Shown: positions 16,454 to 25,885, numbered from the stretch's first letter. The stretch: DNA of 64,000 bases from Mangrovicoccus sp. HB161399 (GCF_013184745.1 NZ_JAATVU010000010.1:62001-126000); one strand, 5' to 3'. Notes: generated by a model not told the origin, from the letters alone. Made by a program: numbers and translations.

Positions 16454-17527
16454 ATGTTGAACATGAAATCCGGGCACTCCAAGACAGGGCCGGGCGGCGC
16501 GTCCGGCGGACCCGCCTGCCCCGTCGTATGGCTGCTCGGCAAGACCGGGGCAGGCAAGTCGTCGCTCGTCTGCGCCCTCACCGGGGAATCCGCCGCCGAA
16601 ATCGGAAACGGGTTCAAGCCCTGCACGCGCTCCGCCCGGAGCTACGACTTCCCGCCGGAGCAGCCGCTCGTCCGCTTCCTCGACACGCGCGGCCTGGGAG
16701 AATCCGGCTACCGGCCGGAGGACGATCTCGAAGCCTGCCGGAACCGGAGCCACGTGCTGCTCGTCCTGTGCCGTCTCGACGATCCGGTGCAGGGCATGGT
16801 TGCCGGCGCGCTGGCCGACATCCTGCGCCACGACCGCAAGATGCCCGCCATTCTGGTCCTGACCGGCAGGGACCTCGTCGTCGATCCCGGTGCGCTGGAA
16901 CGCGCAGAGCGCACCATTGCCGCCGGGATGAACCGGGCCGCCGGCCGGGACCTGCCTGCCGCCGTGCTGTCTCTGGCGCCCGGCAGGGCCGCCGACGGCG
17001 AGGGGCTCGACGTCCTCCGGCAGCTCCTGCTGGACGCCCTCCCGGCGGCCGGGCTGGTCCTCGAGAAGACCCGGGCAGGCGATGCCGAGCAGCTCGAGTT
17101 CCAGAAGCACAAGCGCTTCATCCTGTCCTGTGCCGGGGTTGCGTTCACCAGCGACGTCGCCCCGGTCGTCGGCATGGTCGCGGTACCCGCCACGCAATTG
17201 AAGATGCTCCACGACCTGGGCCGCCGCTACGGGGTGAAGTGGGACCGGAAGATCGGCTCGGCATTCCTGGGCACGATGGGGCTGGGCATCGGCGCCCGGT
17301 TCGCGGCGAATTTCGGCCTGCGCGAGCTGGCCAAGCTGGTCCCGGTCTACGGCCAGACCGCCGGAGCCGCCGCCGCCGGGGCGATCAGCTTCGCGACCAC
17401 CTACGCGCTCGGACGCGCCGCGGCCTACTTCCTCTACCGGACGGCCAACGGCAGCCCGCCCGGCGAGGAAGAGCTGCGCCAAGTCTACCGGCGCGCCTTC
17501 GACAGGTCCTCGAATGAAGCTGGCTGA
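16454..17527 (+). CDS. P-loop GTPase with DUF697-like C-terminal membrane region
   Basis: The product has 357 residues. The P-loop is GKTGAGKS (residues 29-36), G2 is probably a Thr near residue 58, and G3 is DTRGLG (77-82). The G4 position reads LTGRDL instead of NKxD, so base specificity is uncertain. Residues about 225-330 contain two hydrophobic segments and the block GRRYGVKWDRKIG...GLRELAKLVPVYGQ, typical of DUF697 (YcjF-like) proteins, so it is probably membrane-attached. The start is taken at the first ATG of a short cluster (16454); the ribosome site is weak. It overlaps the next GTPase gene by 14 bp. Confidence 0.8.
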   Translation: MLNMKSGHSKTGPGGASGGPACPVVWLLGKTGAGKSSLVCALTGESAAEIGNGFKPCTRSARSYDFPPEQPLVRFLDTRGLGESGYRPEDDLEACRNRSHVLLVLCRLDDPVQGMVAGALADILRHDRKMPAILVLTGRDLVVDPGALERAERTIAAGMNRAAGRDLPAAVLSLAPGRAADGEGLDVLRQLLLDALPAAGLVLEKTRAGDAEQLEFQKHKRFILSCAGVAFTSDVAPVVGMVAVPATQLKMLHDLGRRYGVKWDRKIGSAFLGTMGLGIGARFAANFGLRELAKLVPVYGQTAGAAAAGAISFATTYALGRAAAYFLYRTANGSPPGEEELRQVYRRAFDRSSNEAG

Positions 17528-19082
17528 GCGCCTCCGCCCGGCCCTGCTGCGCTGGGACCGCATCCTGGCGGTCGCGGCGCTGGCGCTGCCCTTCCTGGCG
17601 GCCATGGCAGCAGGCTTCGCGTGGATGATCGAGCACGGCCATCTCGTTGCCTTCATCGTCGCCTCGATCTCGCTGGGGGGCGTGGTGGCTGCCATCCGGC
17701 TGGCGCGAATCTGGATGCGGTCGCGGGACACCGGACAGGCGGCGCGCCCCGACCAGCTGCATGCCCGGATCGATCCGGCCTGGGGCGAGAGCGAAACTGC
17801 GGCATTCCGGGCCGCGCAGTCATACATCGAGCAAAAGACGGCAAGTCCCCTGCCCTGGGACGAGCTCCAGCCGGCAGCGCTGGACGTGGTGCTGATGGTC
17901 GCGGCCGCCTCGGGAAAGGGCGGCAAGGGGCTGCTGGATTTCACCGTGCCCGAGGCCCTGCTTCTCATGGACCGGATCTCGGTGCGCCTGCGGTCCGACA
18001 TCCGCGACAAGGTCCCGTTCTCGGACAGCATCTCGGTCGGCACGCTGCTCTGGCTATGGGAGCGCCGCGACGTCGCGCGCAAGATCCGCAGGCACGGCTG
18101 GAACGCATGGCGGGTGATCCGGGCGGTCAAGTCCCTGCCCACGGCCGTCCTGCGCGAGATCGAGGGCGTGATTGCCGAAGGCCACACGTCCTTCGTCACC
18201 AGCGAGGGCGCGGCCATCCTGCAGGCGCTCCTGCTCGAGGAAGTGGCGGCGGCGGCGGTCGATCTCTATTCCGGACGGCTGAGATTTTCTGACTCCGAAC
18301 TGCTCGACCTCGGCCTTGCCGCAAGCGATCTGGACCGGGCGCGCCTGGCCTCGGGGGACATGCCGCTGCGCATCGCCGTTGCCGGCCAAGTCAGCGCCGG
18401 CAAGTCGAGCCTCGTCAACGCGCTGCTGGGAAGCGATCTTGCCGAGGTCGACGTGATCCCGACCACCGACGCGCCGAAGGCCTATCCGGCATGCTTCGCC
18501 GGCGTGGATGCGGTCCTCCTCGACATGCCCGGGCTCGACGGCTCGAAGGAGCTGGAAAAGAAGGTCGCCGCGGAACTTTCGCGGGCGGATCTCGTCATCT
18601 GGACGGTCCGCGCCAACCGGCCCGCGCGCGATGCGGACCGTTCGGCGATCGCGGCGCTGCGCAACGCCGTCTCCGGCGACCCGCGGCGGCGGATGCCGCC
18701 GGCCATCGTTGCCGTTTCCTGCGTGGACGAGGTGCTGGAGACCTGGCCCTTCCCCGAGGGCCATCTGACCGAGGGCGCGATGGAGCGCGTCGTCGAGGTG
18801 GTCGAGGCCGTGCAGAAGGACCTGGACGACCCGCGCATCGCCGCCAGCACGATCCCGGTCGTTCTTGCCGCGCCGGACTGGCATGTCGACCGGCTGCGCG
18901 ACCGCATCGGCAGCCTCATCGGCCCGGCGCTCGACACGCAGCGGAACCGCCTCCGCATCGAGGGAAAGACCTCGGGCGCACGGAAGGAGGCGTCTCGCGC
19001 CGGGTCGGGCCTGCGCAGCGCGATCTCGGCCATCGGACGGCGGTATTCGCAACCGGACGGCGACGGCGGCGGGCAAAGCTGA
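17514..19082 (+). CDS. membrane-anchored P-loop GTPase
   Basis: The product has 522 residues. Two predicted transmembrane helices (about 17-38 and 44-66) are followed by a helical region of about 200 residues and a C-terminal Era/dynamin-like G domain: GQVSAGKS (291-298), PTTDAP (G2, about 316-321) and DMPG (337-340). A degenerate G4, SCVDE, follows about 60 residues later. The start overlaps the previous gene by 14 bp, so the two are translated together. The pair looks like a membrane-bound GTPase module; its role is unknown. No effector gene is adjacent: the next gene is convergent. Confidence 0.8.
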   Translation: MKLAERLRPALLRWDRILAVAALALPFLAAMAAGFAWMIEHGHLVAFIVASISLGGVVAAIRLARIWMRSRDTGQAARPDQLHARIDPAWGESETAAFRAAQSYIEQKTASPLPWDELQPAALDVVLMVAAASGKGGKGLLDFTVPEALLLMDRISVRLRSDIRDKVPFSDSISVGTLLWLWERRDVARKIRRHGWNAWRVIRAVKSLPTAVLREIEGVIAEGHTSFVTSEGAAILQALLLEEVAAAAVDLYSGRLRFSDSELLDLGLAASDLDRARLASGDMPLRIAVAGQVSAGKSSLVNALLGSDLAEVDVIPTTDAPKAYPACFAGVDAVLLDMPGLDGSKELEKKVAAELSRADLVIWTVRANRPARDADRSAIAALRNAVSGDPRRRMPPAIVAVSCVDEVLETWPFPEGHLTEGAMERVVEVVEAVQKDLDDPRIAASTIPVVLAAPDWHVDRLRDRIGSLIGPALDTQRNRLRIEGKTSGARKEASRAGSGLRSAISAIGRRYSQPDGDGGGQS

Positions 19083-19176
19083 ACGGCCCGATTTCGCCGC
19101 CCCATGGTCCCATGCCGGCGGACAGGACGGCACGGGCAGAGGCGGATTGCGCGCATGCCCGCCTGCCCCGGCGACG

Positions 19177-20115
19177 TCAGAAACTGCCCTCCGGGCGGCC
19201 GCCGATGAAAGGCGACAGCACGGCATAGGCGAATTCGTGGCACGGCGTCGGGATGCCCAGGTCCCGGCCGCGGCGGATGACTTCGCCGGAAATCCAGTCA
19301 AGCTCGATCCGCTTGCCGCGCAGCAGGTCGTCGAGCATTGAGGCGTGGATGTCCGGCGGCAGCCCCATGAGGAAATCGAAGGCGCTCCGGGCGGCATCCG
19401 CGGGGATGGCCGCATGGGACGCCCGCGCGATCGCCGCGGCTTCTCCGACCAACGATTCCAGGAGGTTGCGCGCTGCTTCCGTCTGCTGGATGGCGCCGAT
19501 GTTCAGCCTTGCCGAGACGGTCGCCGCCGAATAGGCGGAAAGCCGGATGAATTTCTCCCAGAGAGCCCGCCAGATGTCCTCCGACAGCGTGGCCGGAACG
19601 CCGGCCTCCAGGAAGGCGGCGTGCAGCCCGGCGGCCCGCTCCGACGTCCCTCCGCCGTAGGGGCCGAATGTGATGCCGCCCAGTTGCGCCTCGGCGGGGG
19701 TCCTGACGACCCCGGGTTCCCTGATGTCCGCCGGGAGCAGCACGACACCCGGCAGGACCCGCTCCGCGCCGAAGGCCTCCGCCAGCACCGGCTGCGCCCA
19801 GACGCCGTTCTGCACCGTCAGTATCGCGGTCCCAGGTCCCACGAGGCCCGCCATTTGCCGGACCGCCTGCTCGACGTCGTAGTTTTTGACCGCGAAGAAG
19901 ATCAGGTCGCCGCGGGCGACCCTCGACACGTCGCCGGTCGCATCGACCCGGTCCAGCCGGAAATTGCCCGAGCGGCTCTCGATGCTCAGGCCGTTGCGCT
20001 GCATCGCGTCCAGATGCGCCCCGCGGGCAATGTAGGTGACGTCGTGACCGCTGCGCTGCAGCCGGGCACCGAAGAAGCACCCCATCGCACCGGCGCCAAA
20101 GATGATCGTCCTCAT
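19177..20115 (-). CDS. 2-dehydropantoate 2-reductase (ketopantoate reductase) family
   Basis: The product has 312 residues, normal for PanE/ApbA. It has an N-terminal Rossmann motif GAGAMG (residues 7-12), the conserved Lys in AVKNYD (K77) and Asn in VQNGV (N103), and a C-terminal helical domain with KFIRLSAYSA. Such enzymes reduce ketopantoate to pantoate with NADPH in coenzyme A synthesis, but genomes often carry several paralogues for other 2-keto acids, so the panE symbol is withheld. It stands alone, convergent with the GTPase pair and 106 bp upstream of the methyltransferase stop. Confidence 0.85.
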   Translation of the reverse strand: MRTIIFGAGAMGCFFGARLQRSGHDVTYIARGAHLDAMQRNGLSIESRSGNFRLDRVDATGDVSRVARGDLIFFAVKNYDVEQAVRQMAGLVGPGTAILTVQNGVWAQPVLAEAFGAERVLPGVVLLPADIREPGVVRTPAEAQLGGITFGPYGGGTSERAAGLHAAFLEAGVPATLSEDIWRALWEKFIRLSAYSAATVSARLNIGAIQQTEAARNLLESLVGEAAAIARASHAAIPADAARSAFDFLMGLPPDIHASMLDDLLRGKRIELDWISGEVIRRGRDLGIPTPCHEFAYAVLSPFIGGRPEGSF

Positions 20116-20221
20116 GCAGCCTCCCTTCCCGGCGGGAGCCTGGATCTGGCCCGCCTGCGTTCTGTCCGGAACATGGCGCCTGCCGCCCGCGCGGCCGACC
20201 GGCAGCGGACCGCCGGCCGGT

Positions 20222-20953
20222 TCACGCGGCCCGCGCGGAAATCATCGCGACGGGCGCGGGCACGGTGTACCACTCCCCGTCGGAATGGCTTTCGCGGACG
20301 CTCCTCGTGATCGCGCCGGAGATTTTCCCGACGGTCTCCGCGGTCTGGCTCCGGATCAGCATTCCGGCGCCCACGGTCGCCGTCAGGAAAATCTCGAAGA
20401 GCTCCTCCGGCCGCTCCAGCCTCCAGGCCGCGGGAAGCGTGCGGTGCTCGGCCAAGTCCAGCCCCGCGCCCGCCAGCATCTCCCGCGCCGTGTCCGGATC
20501 CGCGAAGGCGAACAGGTCGGGCTGCGCCGGCGCGGCCGAGAAATCTGCATTGGCCTTGAGCGCAGCGAAGACCGCACCGAAGGCCGGCGAGGCGCCGGGA
20601 CCGACCCAGGTCGCCATAGCGAACTGCCCGCCGGGCTTCAGCACGCGCCTGACTTCGGACAGCGCCTTGGGCTGGTCGGCTATGTGCATCATCCCGAAAT
20701 TGCACACGACCTTGTCGAACTGCGCGTCCGCGAACGGCATTGCCGCCGCGCCGCCCGCGGCAAGCGCCGCCGTGAGCGTTCCCTGGCCGCAGCACAGATC
20801 CAGCACCTCGTCGCCGGGCGATATCTGCGTCGCAACGATCTCGCGGGCAATGCTGTCCGTGATGGGACCGAAATGCCGGACATAGGCGTCCACGATGCTG
20901 CCATCCGACCAGCCGTCGCGTTCGCGGGTGCCGAATTCGGAATAATCTGCCAT
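20222..20953 (-). CDS. class I SAM-dependent methyltransferase with internal deletion
   Basis: The product has 243 residues. Motif I, VLDLCCGQG, is at 50-58, and the UbiE-like block MPFADAQFDKVVCNF begins at 72, followed by LKPGGQFAMATW. In related enzymes about 45 residues separate motif I from the (L/M)PF block; here only 13 do. The segment carrying the acidic residue that binds the SAM ribose is therefore missing, while the frame is kept. The ATG at 20953 is supported by GGAAGGA upstream. Probably inactive or much altered. It lies in a stretch of decaying genes. Confidence 0.8.
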   Translation of the reverse strand: MADYSEFGTRERDGWSDGSIVDAYVRHFGPITDSIAREIVATQISPGDEVLDLCCGQGTLTAALAAGGAAAMPFADAQFDKVVCNFGMMHIADQPKALSEVRRVLKPGGQFAMATWVGPGASPAFGAVFAALKANADFSAAPAQPDLFAFADPDTAREMLAGAGLDLAEHRTLPAAWRLERPEELFEIFLTATVGAGMLIRSQTAETVGKISGAITRSVRESHSDGEWYTVPAPVAMISARAA

Positions 20954-21060
20954 GGCGGAGCATCCTTCCGAAATGCTGCGCACAACCTATCATGGATGCC
21001 CCCTTTCCCGAAGCCCGCCTGGCGTGCGATCGGGCACTGGGCCCAAACGGCCCGGGGCGG

Positions 21061-21846
21061 TCAGATTTCTATCAGCGACCCCGCACCGGGCCTGTCATAG
21101 CCGAACTCGGTCTGGAGCCGCGCCTGGATGTCGAAGGACACGCAATGGACCGGCAGAAGGCGCGGAATGCCTTCCGCCTTGAACCACGCGATCGTCTCGT
21201 CGACGGCAGGCTTCTCGGGATTGACCAGATGGAACCCGCCGATGACGGCATGCAGGTCCTGGCCGGTCACCGCTTTCGCATGGGTGCAGATGTTGCAGAT
21301 GCCGCTGTGCGAACACCCTGTCAGCACGACCGCGCCCTCGGAGGTCCTGAAGGCAAGCGCCGTGTCATCCTCCATCGCATCCTCGTAATAGCGGCCGCGT
21401 TCGAACGGCACGACCCGCGGGATCTGCCCGAGGAAGAACGCGCCGGGTGCGATCTCATGCGGCTCCGCGGCCTCGACAATCTCGAAATCCGCGCGGATCT
21501 TCCGCTCGATCTCGGAATACCTGTGGGGAAGGTGGCGGTCGGGCGGCTCGATGAACGGATCGAGCAGCGCGCTCAGGACCCGCGGGTGCAGGACGAGCCG
21601 CTTCCTGTCCTCGAAAGGGTGGAACAGCAGGCCGCGGGTATGGTCGCTGTGGAAATGCGACAGCACCACGGCATCGGCGGATTGCAGGTCGACGCCCGCC
21701 GTCTCGGCGTTCCGGCGCCAGACATCCGACCAGCCGGTGTCGAAGACGATGTTCGTCCCGCCGTATTCCACCCAGGCGGAGAAGCCCCATTCCGCCAGCC
21801 AGAGCAGATCGGAAACGAGGTTCTCGTTCAAAAGCCGGATCTTCAT
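21061..21846 (-). CDS. MBL-fold hydrolase, dihydropteridine ribofuranosylaminobenzene-phosphate synthase-like
   Basis: The product has 261 residues. It shows the metal motif HFHSDH (64-69), FDTG (35-38) and the later block TGCSHSGICN, which marks the metallo-beta-lactamase subfamily named after the archaeal 7,8-dihydropterin-6-methyl-4-(ribofuranosyl)-aminobenzene-phosphate synthase. Bacterial members act on unknown substrates. The start at 21846 begins the conserved MKIRLLNEN. The gene looks intact although its neighbours are broken. Confidence 0.83.
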   Translation of the reverse strand: MKIRLLNENLVSDLLWLAEWGFSAWVEYGGTNIVFDTGWSDVWRRNAETAGVDLQSADAVVLSHFHSDHTRGLLFHPFEDRKRLVLHPRVLSALLDPFIEPPDRHLPHRYSEIERKIRADFEIVEAAEPHEIAPGAFFLGQIPRVVPFERGRYYEDAMEDDTALAFRTSEGAVVLTGCSHSGICNICTHAKAVTGQDLHAVIGGFHLVNPEKPAVDETIAWFKAEGIPRLLPVHCVSFDIQARLQTEFGYDRPGAGSLIEI

Positions 21847-21999
21847 GGGCTCCGCCCCTCCATCCCTGCCGGAGAGCAGCCTAGCAGGTTTCCCGAGAAA
21901 CTCCCACGGTTGCATTCCGGGCACCCACTTCATGGCAAGATTGTCTGCCGCAGGGCCCGGCCCGGACGGACGGAAGGGGCGCGGATACCCCGCGCCACA

Positions 22000-22481
22000 C
22001 CGCGTCACGCTGCGTCCGCTGCCGGCCAGCCCGATCGTCACCCGCTCAGGATCGCGCTTCAGCCCGCAGCGGGAAATCATCGCGGCCGAGGGGGCGTTGT
22101 CCGGCTTGGGTTTTTCGAGAACCCAGGGCCAGCCGAAACGCCCACGGCCCCGGCAAGGAGTGCCGCGTTCGCCCGCAGGCCGGGGCCGCAGCCGCGATGC
22201 TCCGGGCTGACCGAGACTCCCCCGGCGAAAAACCGGCCCGCCATCGGCCCGCCGGGGTGGTTGCGCATGCAGCCTGAGGCACAGGCCGCGATCCCGACTT
22301 CGGCATCCCGGATGCCGGTCCGCAGCGACGGCACGTGCTCCCCGTTGAGGCAATAGGCCGGCGCCAGAGCAACCCCGGACGCGGCATGGTGCGCCTGCAC
22401 GGAATGGATGGCCGCGTCGCCGTAACGGTCGTCATGTCCGGTCTCCGCCCCGCTCGGCATGGATAGGCCGCATCCTGCCAC
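22000..22481 (-). pseudogene. broken GNAT acetyltransferase
   Basis: One frame gives AIHSVQAHHAASGVALAPAY, SLRTGIRDAEVG, GCMRNHPGGPMAGRFFAGGV and VSVSPEHRGCGPGLRANAAL, a GNAT N-acetyltransferase with an acetyl-CoA loop (RGCGPG). The expected C-terminus, NAPSAAMISRCGLKRDPERV, is in a different frame, so at least one frameshift lies near 22130. No N-terminal part is recognisable. It is divergent from the LysR remnant. Confidence 0.6.
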
Positions 22482-22501
22482 TGATCCAATCGCAGTTTGC
22501 C

Positions 22502-23431
22502 ATGAATGACATCGCCATGGCCAACATCAGGAGCCTCGATCTCGACCTGCCCGCAACGTTCGACGCGCTCTGCCCGGAGCGGAGCGTCACCCGCGCCGCG
22601 GAACGGCTGGCGCCGACCCAGCCCGCGGTCTCGGGCATGGTCAAGCGCTTGAGGGCAGCCTTCGGAGACGAGCTCTTCCTGCGCAGCGCGCACGGCATCG
22701 TGCCGACGCACGAGCCGCTGGACCTCGAGCCGCAGGTCGCGCAGATCGTCGGAGCCGCGCGGACTCCTGGCGGCGGAGACCTTCGATCCCGGCAAGACGC
22801 GGTTCACGGTCCGCCCCTGCGGCAGCGGGTTCCTGCACGAGACGCTGCTGGGCGCCTATGCGGCCGGCATCCTGGCCGCGGCACCGCGGCGAAGGTGCTG
22901 CAGGCGGACCGCCCCGCCGAAGGGGCGCCGGAGCCGGAGGCCGGGGCCGAAAGCCTTCTTGCACACGGCGGCATCGACCTGCCGGTCGGCATCGGCGAAA
23001 CCGCGCCGCCGGAATATCCGGCGCTGCCGCTCCGGTAGGAGACGCTTGTCTGCGCCTCCAGCTATCCCAGGCCCCGCGACGGCCAGGCCATCCCGCTGGA
23101 AGAGCTCTGCCGGCTGCGCCATGTCATCCTGCGGCGGGGCCGCAGCGGCGCCATGCGGGGCTCCGTGGACGGCAGGCTCGGCGCGGGCAGGCTGGCACGC
23201 GCATCACCCTGGAGGTTCCCAAATTTTGCCTCCCAGTTCCAGGCGAAGCGGAACGGCGGCTTCGTGTCGTTCCTGCCCGGGCGGCTGGCCCGGATTAACG
23301 CGGCCTCGGCCCGGGTGCCGCGCACGGGGCTCGACATGCCCGGCCGCACCGGCGTTGCGCAGCATGCCTGGCCGAGGGAGGGGCTGCTGGCCGCCGCGGC
23401 CCGGCTGCAGGACCCGGGCCCGGCAGGCTAG
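22502..23431 (+). pseudogene. broken LysR-family regulator
   Basis: The first frame starts with a clear LysR HTH: RSLDLDLPATFDALCPERSV, then TRAAERLAPTQPAVSGMVKR. Near 22,765 the frame changes and LLAAETFDPGKTRFTV and ETLLGAYAAGILAAAP continue in another phase. A TAG stop interrupts at 23036-23038 after PPEYPALPLR, and the last part, SFLPGRLARINAASA, needs a further shift. Gene length and order of blocks are otherwise those of a normal LysR protein of about 300 residues. Confidence 0.85.
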
Positions 23432-24210
23432 GCTCCGGCCCGGCCCGTCTTCAGGCGGGCACCTTGGAAGCAGAAGGCCGTCACCAGCTCCGCCCGCTCG
23501 ATCCGCAGGTTCGCGCACGCCGCCTGCGAGGCCAGGTTGCCCTCCTTGACGCCGGTGCGGAAGCTGCGCATGCCCTGCTCTTGCCACATCTCGGCGATGG
23601 CCATGGCGCCCAGCTGCCGGCCAAGCCCTGCCCCCGGAGATCCTCCGGCGTTGCCGGCGCGCGAAGATACCGGCGCATGCATCGCGCAGGACGTGGCCGT
23701 CGCCACCGGCGCGCCCGCCCTGTCGATGGCCACCAGGCAGAGACCCGGCAGGATCCCGCCCCGCATCGCTTCGCCCGGCATGGTCGGAAGCCCGCAGGAC
23801 CGGCACAGCTCCACCGTCGCCGTGACCGGCGCGGACGGCGAACCGGCGTCCAGCCGGAGAATTCCGAGCCCCTCCGGAACGGTCCGCGCGGCCAGAAGCG
23901 TCCGGCTCGCGGCATGGGCTGCGGCGCCGCCCCGATGGATCGGGCTCGAGGCGACACGCAGGCCATGGCCGCGGAGTTCGTCCATCACCGGCTCCAGCCC
24001 GGAACCGGGAAGGAAGAAGCACATTCCAAGCCCCTGCAGCCGCGCAAGTCCCGGCAGGATCTCCGCCGTGTCCCCCCGTGGATCGCTCAGCGACAGCACG
24101 GTTCCGCAATGGGCAACGCGGGGATCGCCGCGCATCAGGCTCCAGAGCGCGGCCGCGCGCTGCAGGAGCCCCTCGTGCGCGTCGTCTCCGAACAGTTCCC
24201 GGCAGTGCAT
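23428..24210 (-). CDS. GNAT-like acetyltransferase, probably damaged
   Basis: The product has 260 residues from an ATG at 24210 (MHCRELFGDD), which has only a weak ribosome site; the frame is open upstream. The C-terminal half (GLCLVAIDRAGAPVATATS, then GRQLGAMAIAEMW and RTGVKEGNLASQAACANL) fits a GNAT domain. The acetyl-CoA loop should read like ATPEDLRGQGL; those residues are encoded here but in the neighbouring phase (about 23,630-23,650), whereas the gene reads SPGAGLG. A small deletion with a compensating shift has therefore scrambled the loop. The stop overlaps the end of the LysR remnant. Confidence 0.5.
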   Translation of the reverse strand: MHCRELFGDDAHEGLLQRAAALWSLMRGDPRVAHCGTVLSLSDPRGDTAEILPGLARLQGLGMCFFLPGSGLEPVMDELRGHGLRVASSPIHRGGAAAHAASRTLLAARTVPEGLGILRLDAGSPSAPVTATVELCRSCGLPTMPGEAMRGGILPGLCLVAIDRAGAPVATATSCAMHAPVSSRAGNAGGSPGAGLGRQLGAMAIAEMWQEQGMRSFRTGVKEGNLASQAACANLRIERAELVTAFCFQGARLKTGRAGA

Positions 24211-24600
24211 GGCCCGATTTCCCACCGTGTCGCTCTGGAACCGCGGCGCCGTCAATCTGCCGCGCTTGCAGGGCCGTTCCGCAAGCTGGCAGGTGCCGCC
24301 TTCGCGGACGGACAGGCCGATCCGCGCGGGCAGGCGGCATTGCACCCGACCGGCGGGGCCACAATCGGAAGCGGCCGCCGCCATCGCAAGGCAAGGGATC
24401 GGCCGGAACCAGGGCCGACATGACGATCGCACGCACCGCGCGGCGTGCGGGCAATCAGTACCGGCTCAGCGCAGCGGCGGAGCGGAACCGTCTTGCCGGA
24501 CACGGACCAGGCACGCTGGATAGCCTTGCAGCCAAGGGAATGCGCCTTGCGACGCGCCGCGGCGGCGAAGGCATGACGTCTCCTGCGGCCCGCAGTGCAC
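24211..24600. other. no gene seen
   Basis: GC-rich stretch between the damaged GNAT gene and fahA. Open frames are present on both strands but lack starts with ribosome sites or recognisable protein features. A remnant of the GNAT gene's true N-terminus could be hidden here. Confidence 0.4.
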
Positions 24601-25854
24601 CTATCGTTCGTAGGGATGTTCAAGGGCCGGGATTACCTTGCCCCTGGCCTCTCCGAAGCCGATGGTGTAGCCGTCGCCTTTCGTGGCGCCGCGCAGGGTC
24701 AGGGTGTCGTTGTCGGCGATGAAGCTGCGGGTCAGGCCGCCGGGCAGGTCCAGCGGTTCCTTGCCGCCCCAGCTCAGCTCCAGCAGGCTGCCGCGGTTGC
24801 CCTTCTCTGGCCCCGAGATCGTGCCGGAACCGAGAAGATCGCCGACGCGCATCGAACATCCGCTGGTCGTGTGATGCGCCAGCTGCTGGGCCGCCGAGAA
24901 ATACATCTCGCAGTAATTCGTGCGGGAAATTACCGTTTCCTCGCCGCCCTCGGGGGTCAGGCCGACCTCCAGCGCGATGTCGTAGAGGCCGGGCAGCGCC
25001 TCCTCCAGGTAGGGCAGGATTTCGCGCTCGCGCGGCGGGATCGCCACGCGGAACGGCTCCAGAGCCGCCGCCGTCACGATCCAGGGGCTGATTGTCGTCG
25101 CCGTCGCCTTGGCCTGGAACGGCCCCAGCGGCTGGTATTCCCAGGCCTGGATGTCGCGCGCCGACCAGTCGTTCAGCAGGACATAGCCGAAGATCATCGC
25201 CCCGGCCTCGGCCACCGTCACCGGGCCGGAACTCGGCTGGCCGACAATGGCGCCGAGCTCCAGCTCGATGTCGAAGCGCGCCGAGGGCGCGAAGCGCGGC
25301 AGCGCGTCGTCCGGTCCCTTCACCTGCCCCCAGGGGCGGCGCACTTCGGTGCCCGAGACCACGACCGAGGACGCCCGGCCGTTATAGCCGATCGGGATCG
25401 ACAGCCAGTTCGGCGGCAGCGCATTCTCGGCGCCGCGGAACATCGTGCCGACATTCATCGCATGGTGCTTCGAGGCGTAGAAATCGGTGTATTCGGCAAC
25501 CGTCATCGGCATGTGGAGCGCCGCCTCCGCCAGCGGCACCAGATGCTGCGCGACGGCCGCTTCGCTGTCCGAGCCCTCGCCCAGAAGCGCCGTCAGCTCG
25601 GCCCGGAAGGAGGCCCAGAGCGCCGGGCCATGGGCCATGAAGGCGTTCCAGGCGGGCGCATCGAAGGTGCCCGGCGGCACCGCGACGAGGCCCGCGGCCG
25701 CCAGCGCCGCGACGTCGAGCACCTTGTCGCCGATCGCCGTGCAGCAGCGGGGCGCGCCGCCTGCCACCGAGAACACGCCGCAGGGCAGGTTGTTGAGCGG
25801 GAAGGGACAGGCCGCGTCATTGGCAGCCGGGAGCCAGGAACGGATCAGGGTCAT
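24601..25854 (-). CDS. fahA: fumarylacetoacetase
   Basis: The product has 417 residues, the usual length. It starts MTLIRSWLPAAND, as bacterial enzymes do, and contains the metal-binding region (FYASKHHAMNVG, DIELELGAIVG, LLNDWSARDIQAWEYQPLGPF). It hydrolyses fumarylacetoacetate to fumarate and acetoacetate, the last step of tyrosine/homogentisate breakdown (EC 3.7.1.2). It is the second gene after hmgA in the leftward operon; the 123-bp gap contains a strong hairpin at 25886-25911. Control probably comes from the MarR-type operator before hmgA. Confidence 0.97.
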   Translation of the reverse strand: MTLIRSWLPAANDAACPFPLNNLPCGVFSVAGGAPRCCTAIGDKVLDVAALAAAGLVAVPPGTFDAPAWNAFMAHGPALWASFRAELTALLGEGSDSEAAVAQHLVPLAEAALHMPMTVAEYTDFYASKHHAMNVGTMFRGAENALPPNWLSIPIGYNGRASSVVVSGTEVRRPWGQVKGPDDALPRFAPSARFDIELELGAIVGQPSSGPVTVAEAGAMIFGYVLLNDWSARDIQAWEYQPLGPFQAKATATTISPWIVTAAALEPFRVAIPPREREILPYLEEALPGLYDIALEVGLTPEGGEETVISRTNYCEMYFSAAQQLAHHTTSGCSMRVGDLLGSGTISGPEKGNRGSLLELSWGGKEPLDLPGGLTRSFIADNDTLTLRGATKGDGYTIGFGEARGKVIPALEHPYER

Positions 25855-25885
25855 GGGAACTTTCGCGTGTCTTCTGTTCGGGACC

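Noticed and set aside
22502-23038. Treating the first frame of the LysR remnant as a complete short gene
   Set aside because: Downstream LysR blocks continue in other phases on both sides of a stop, so it is one broken gene.
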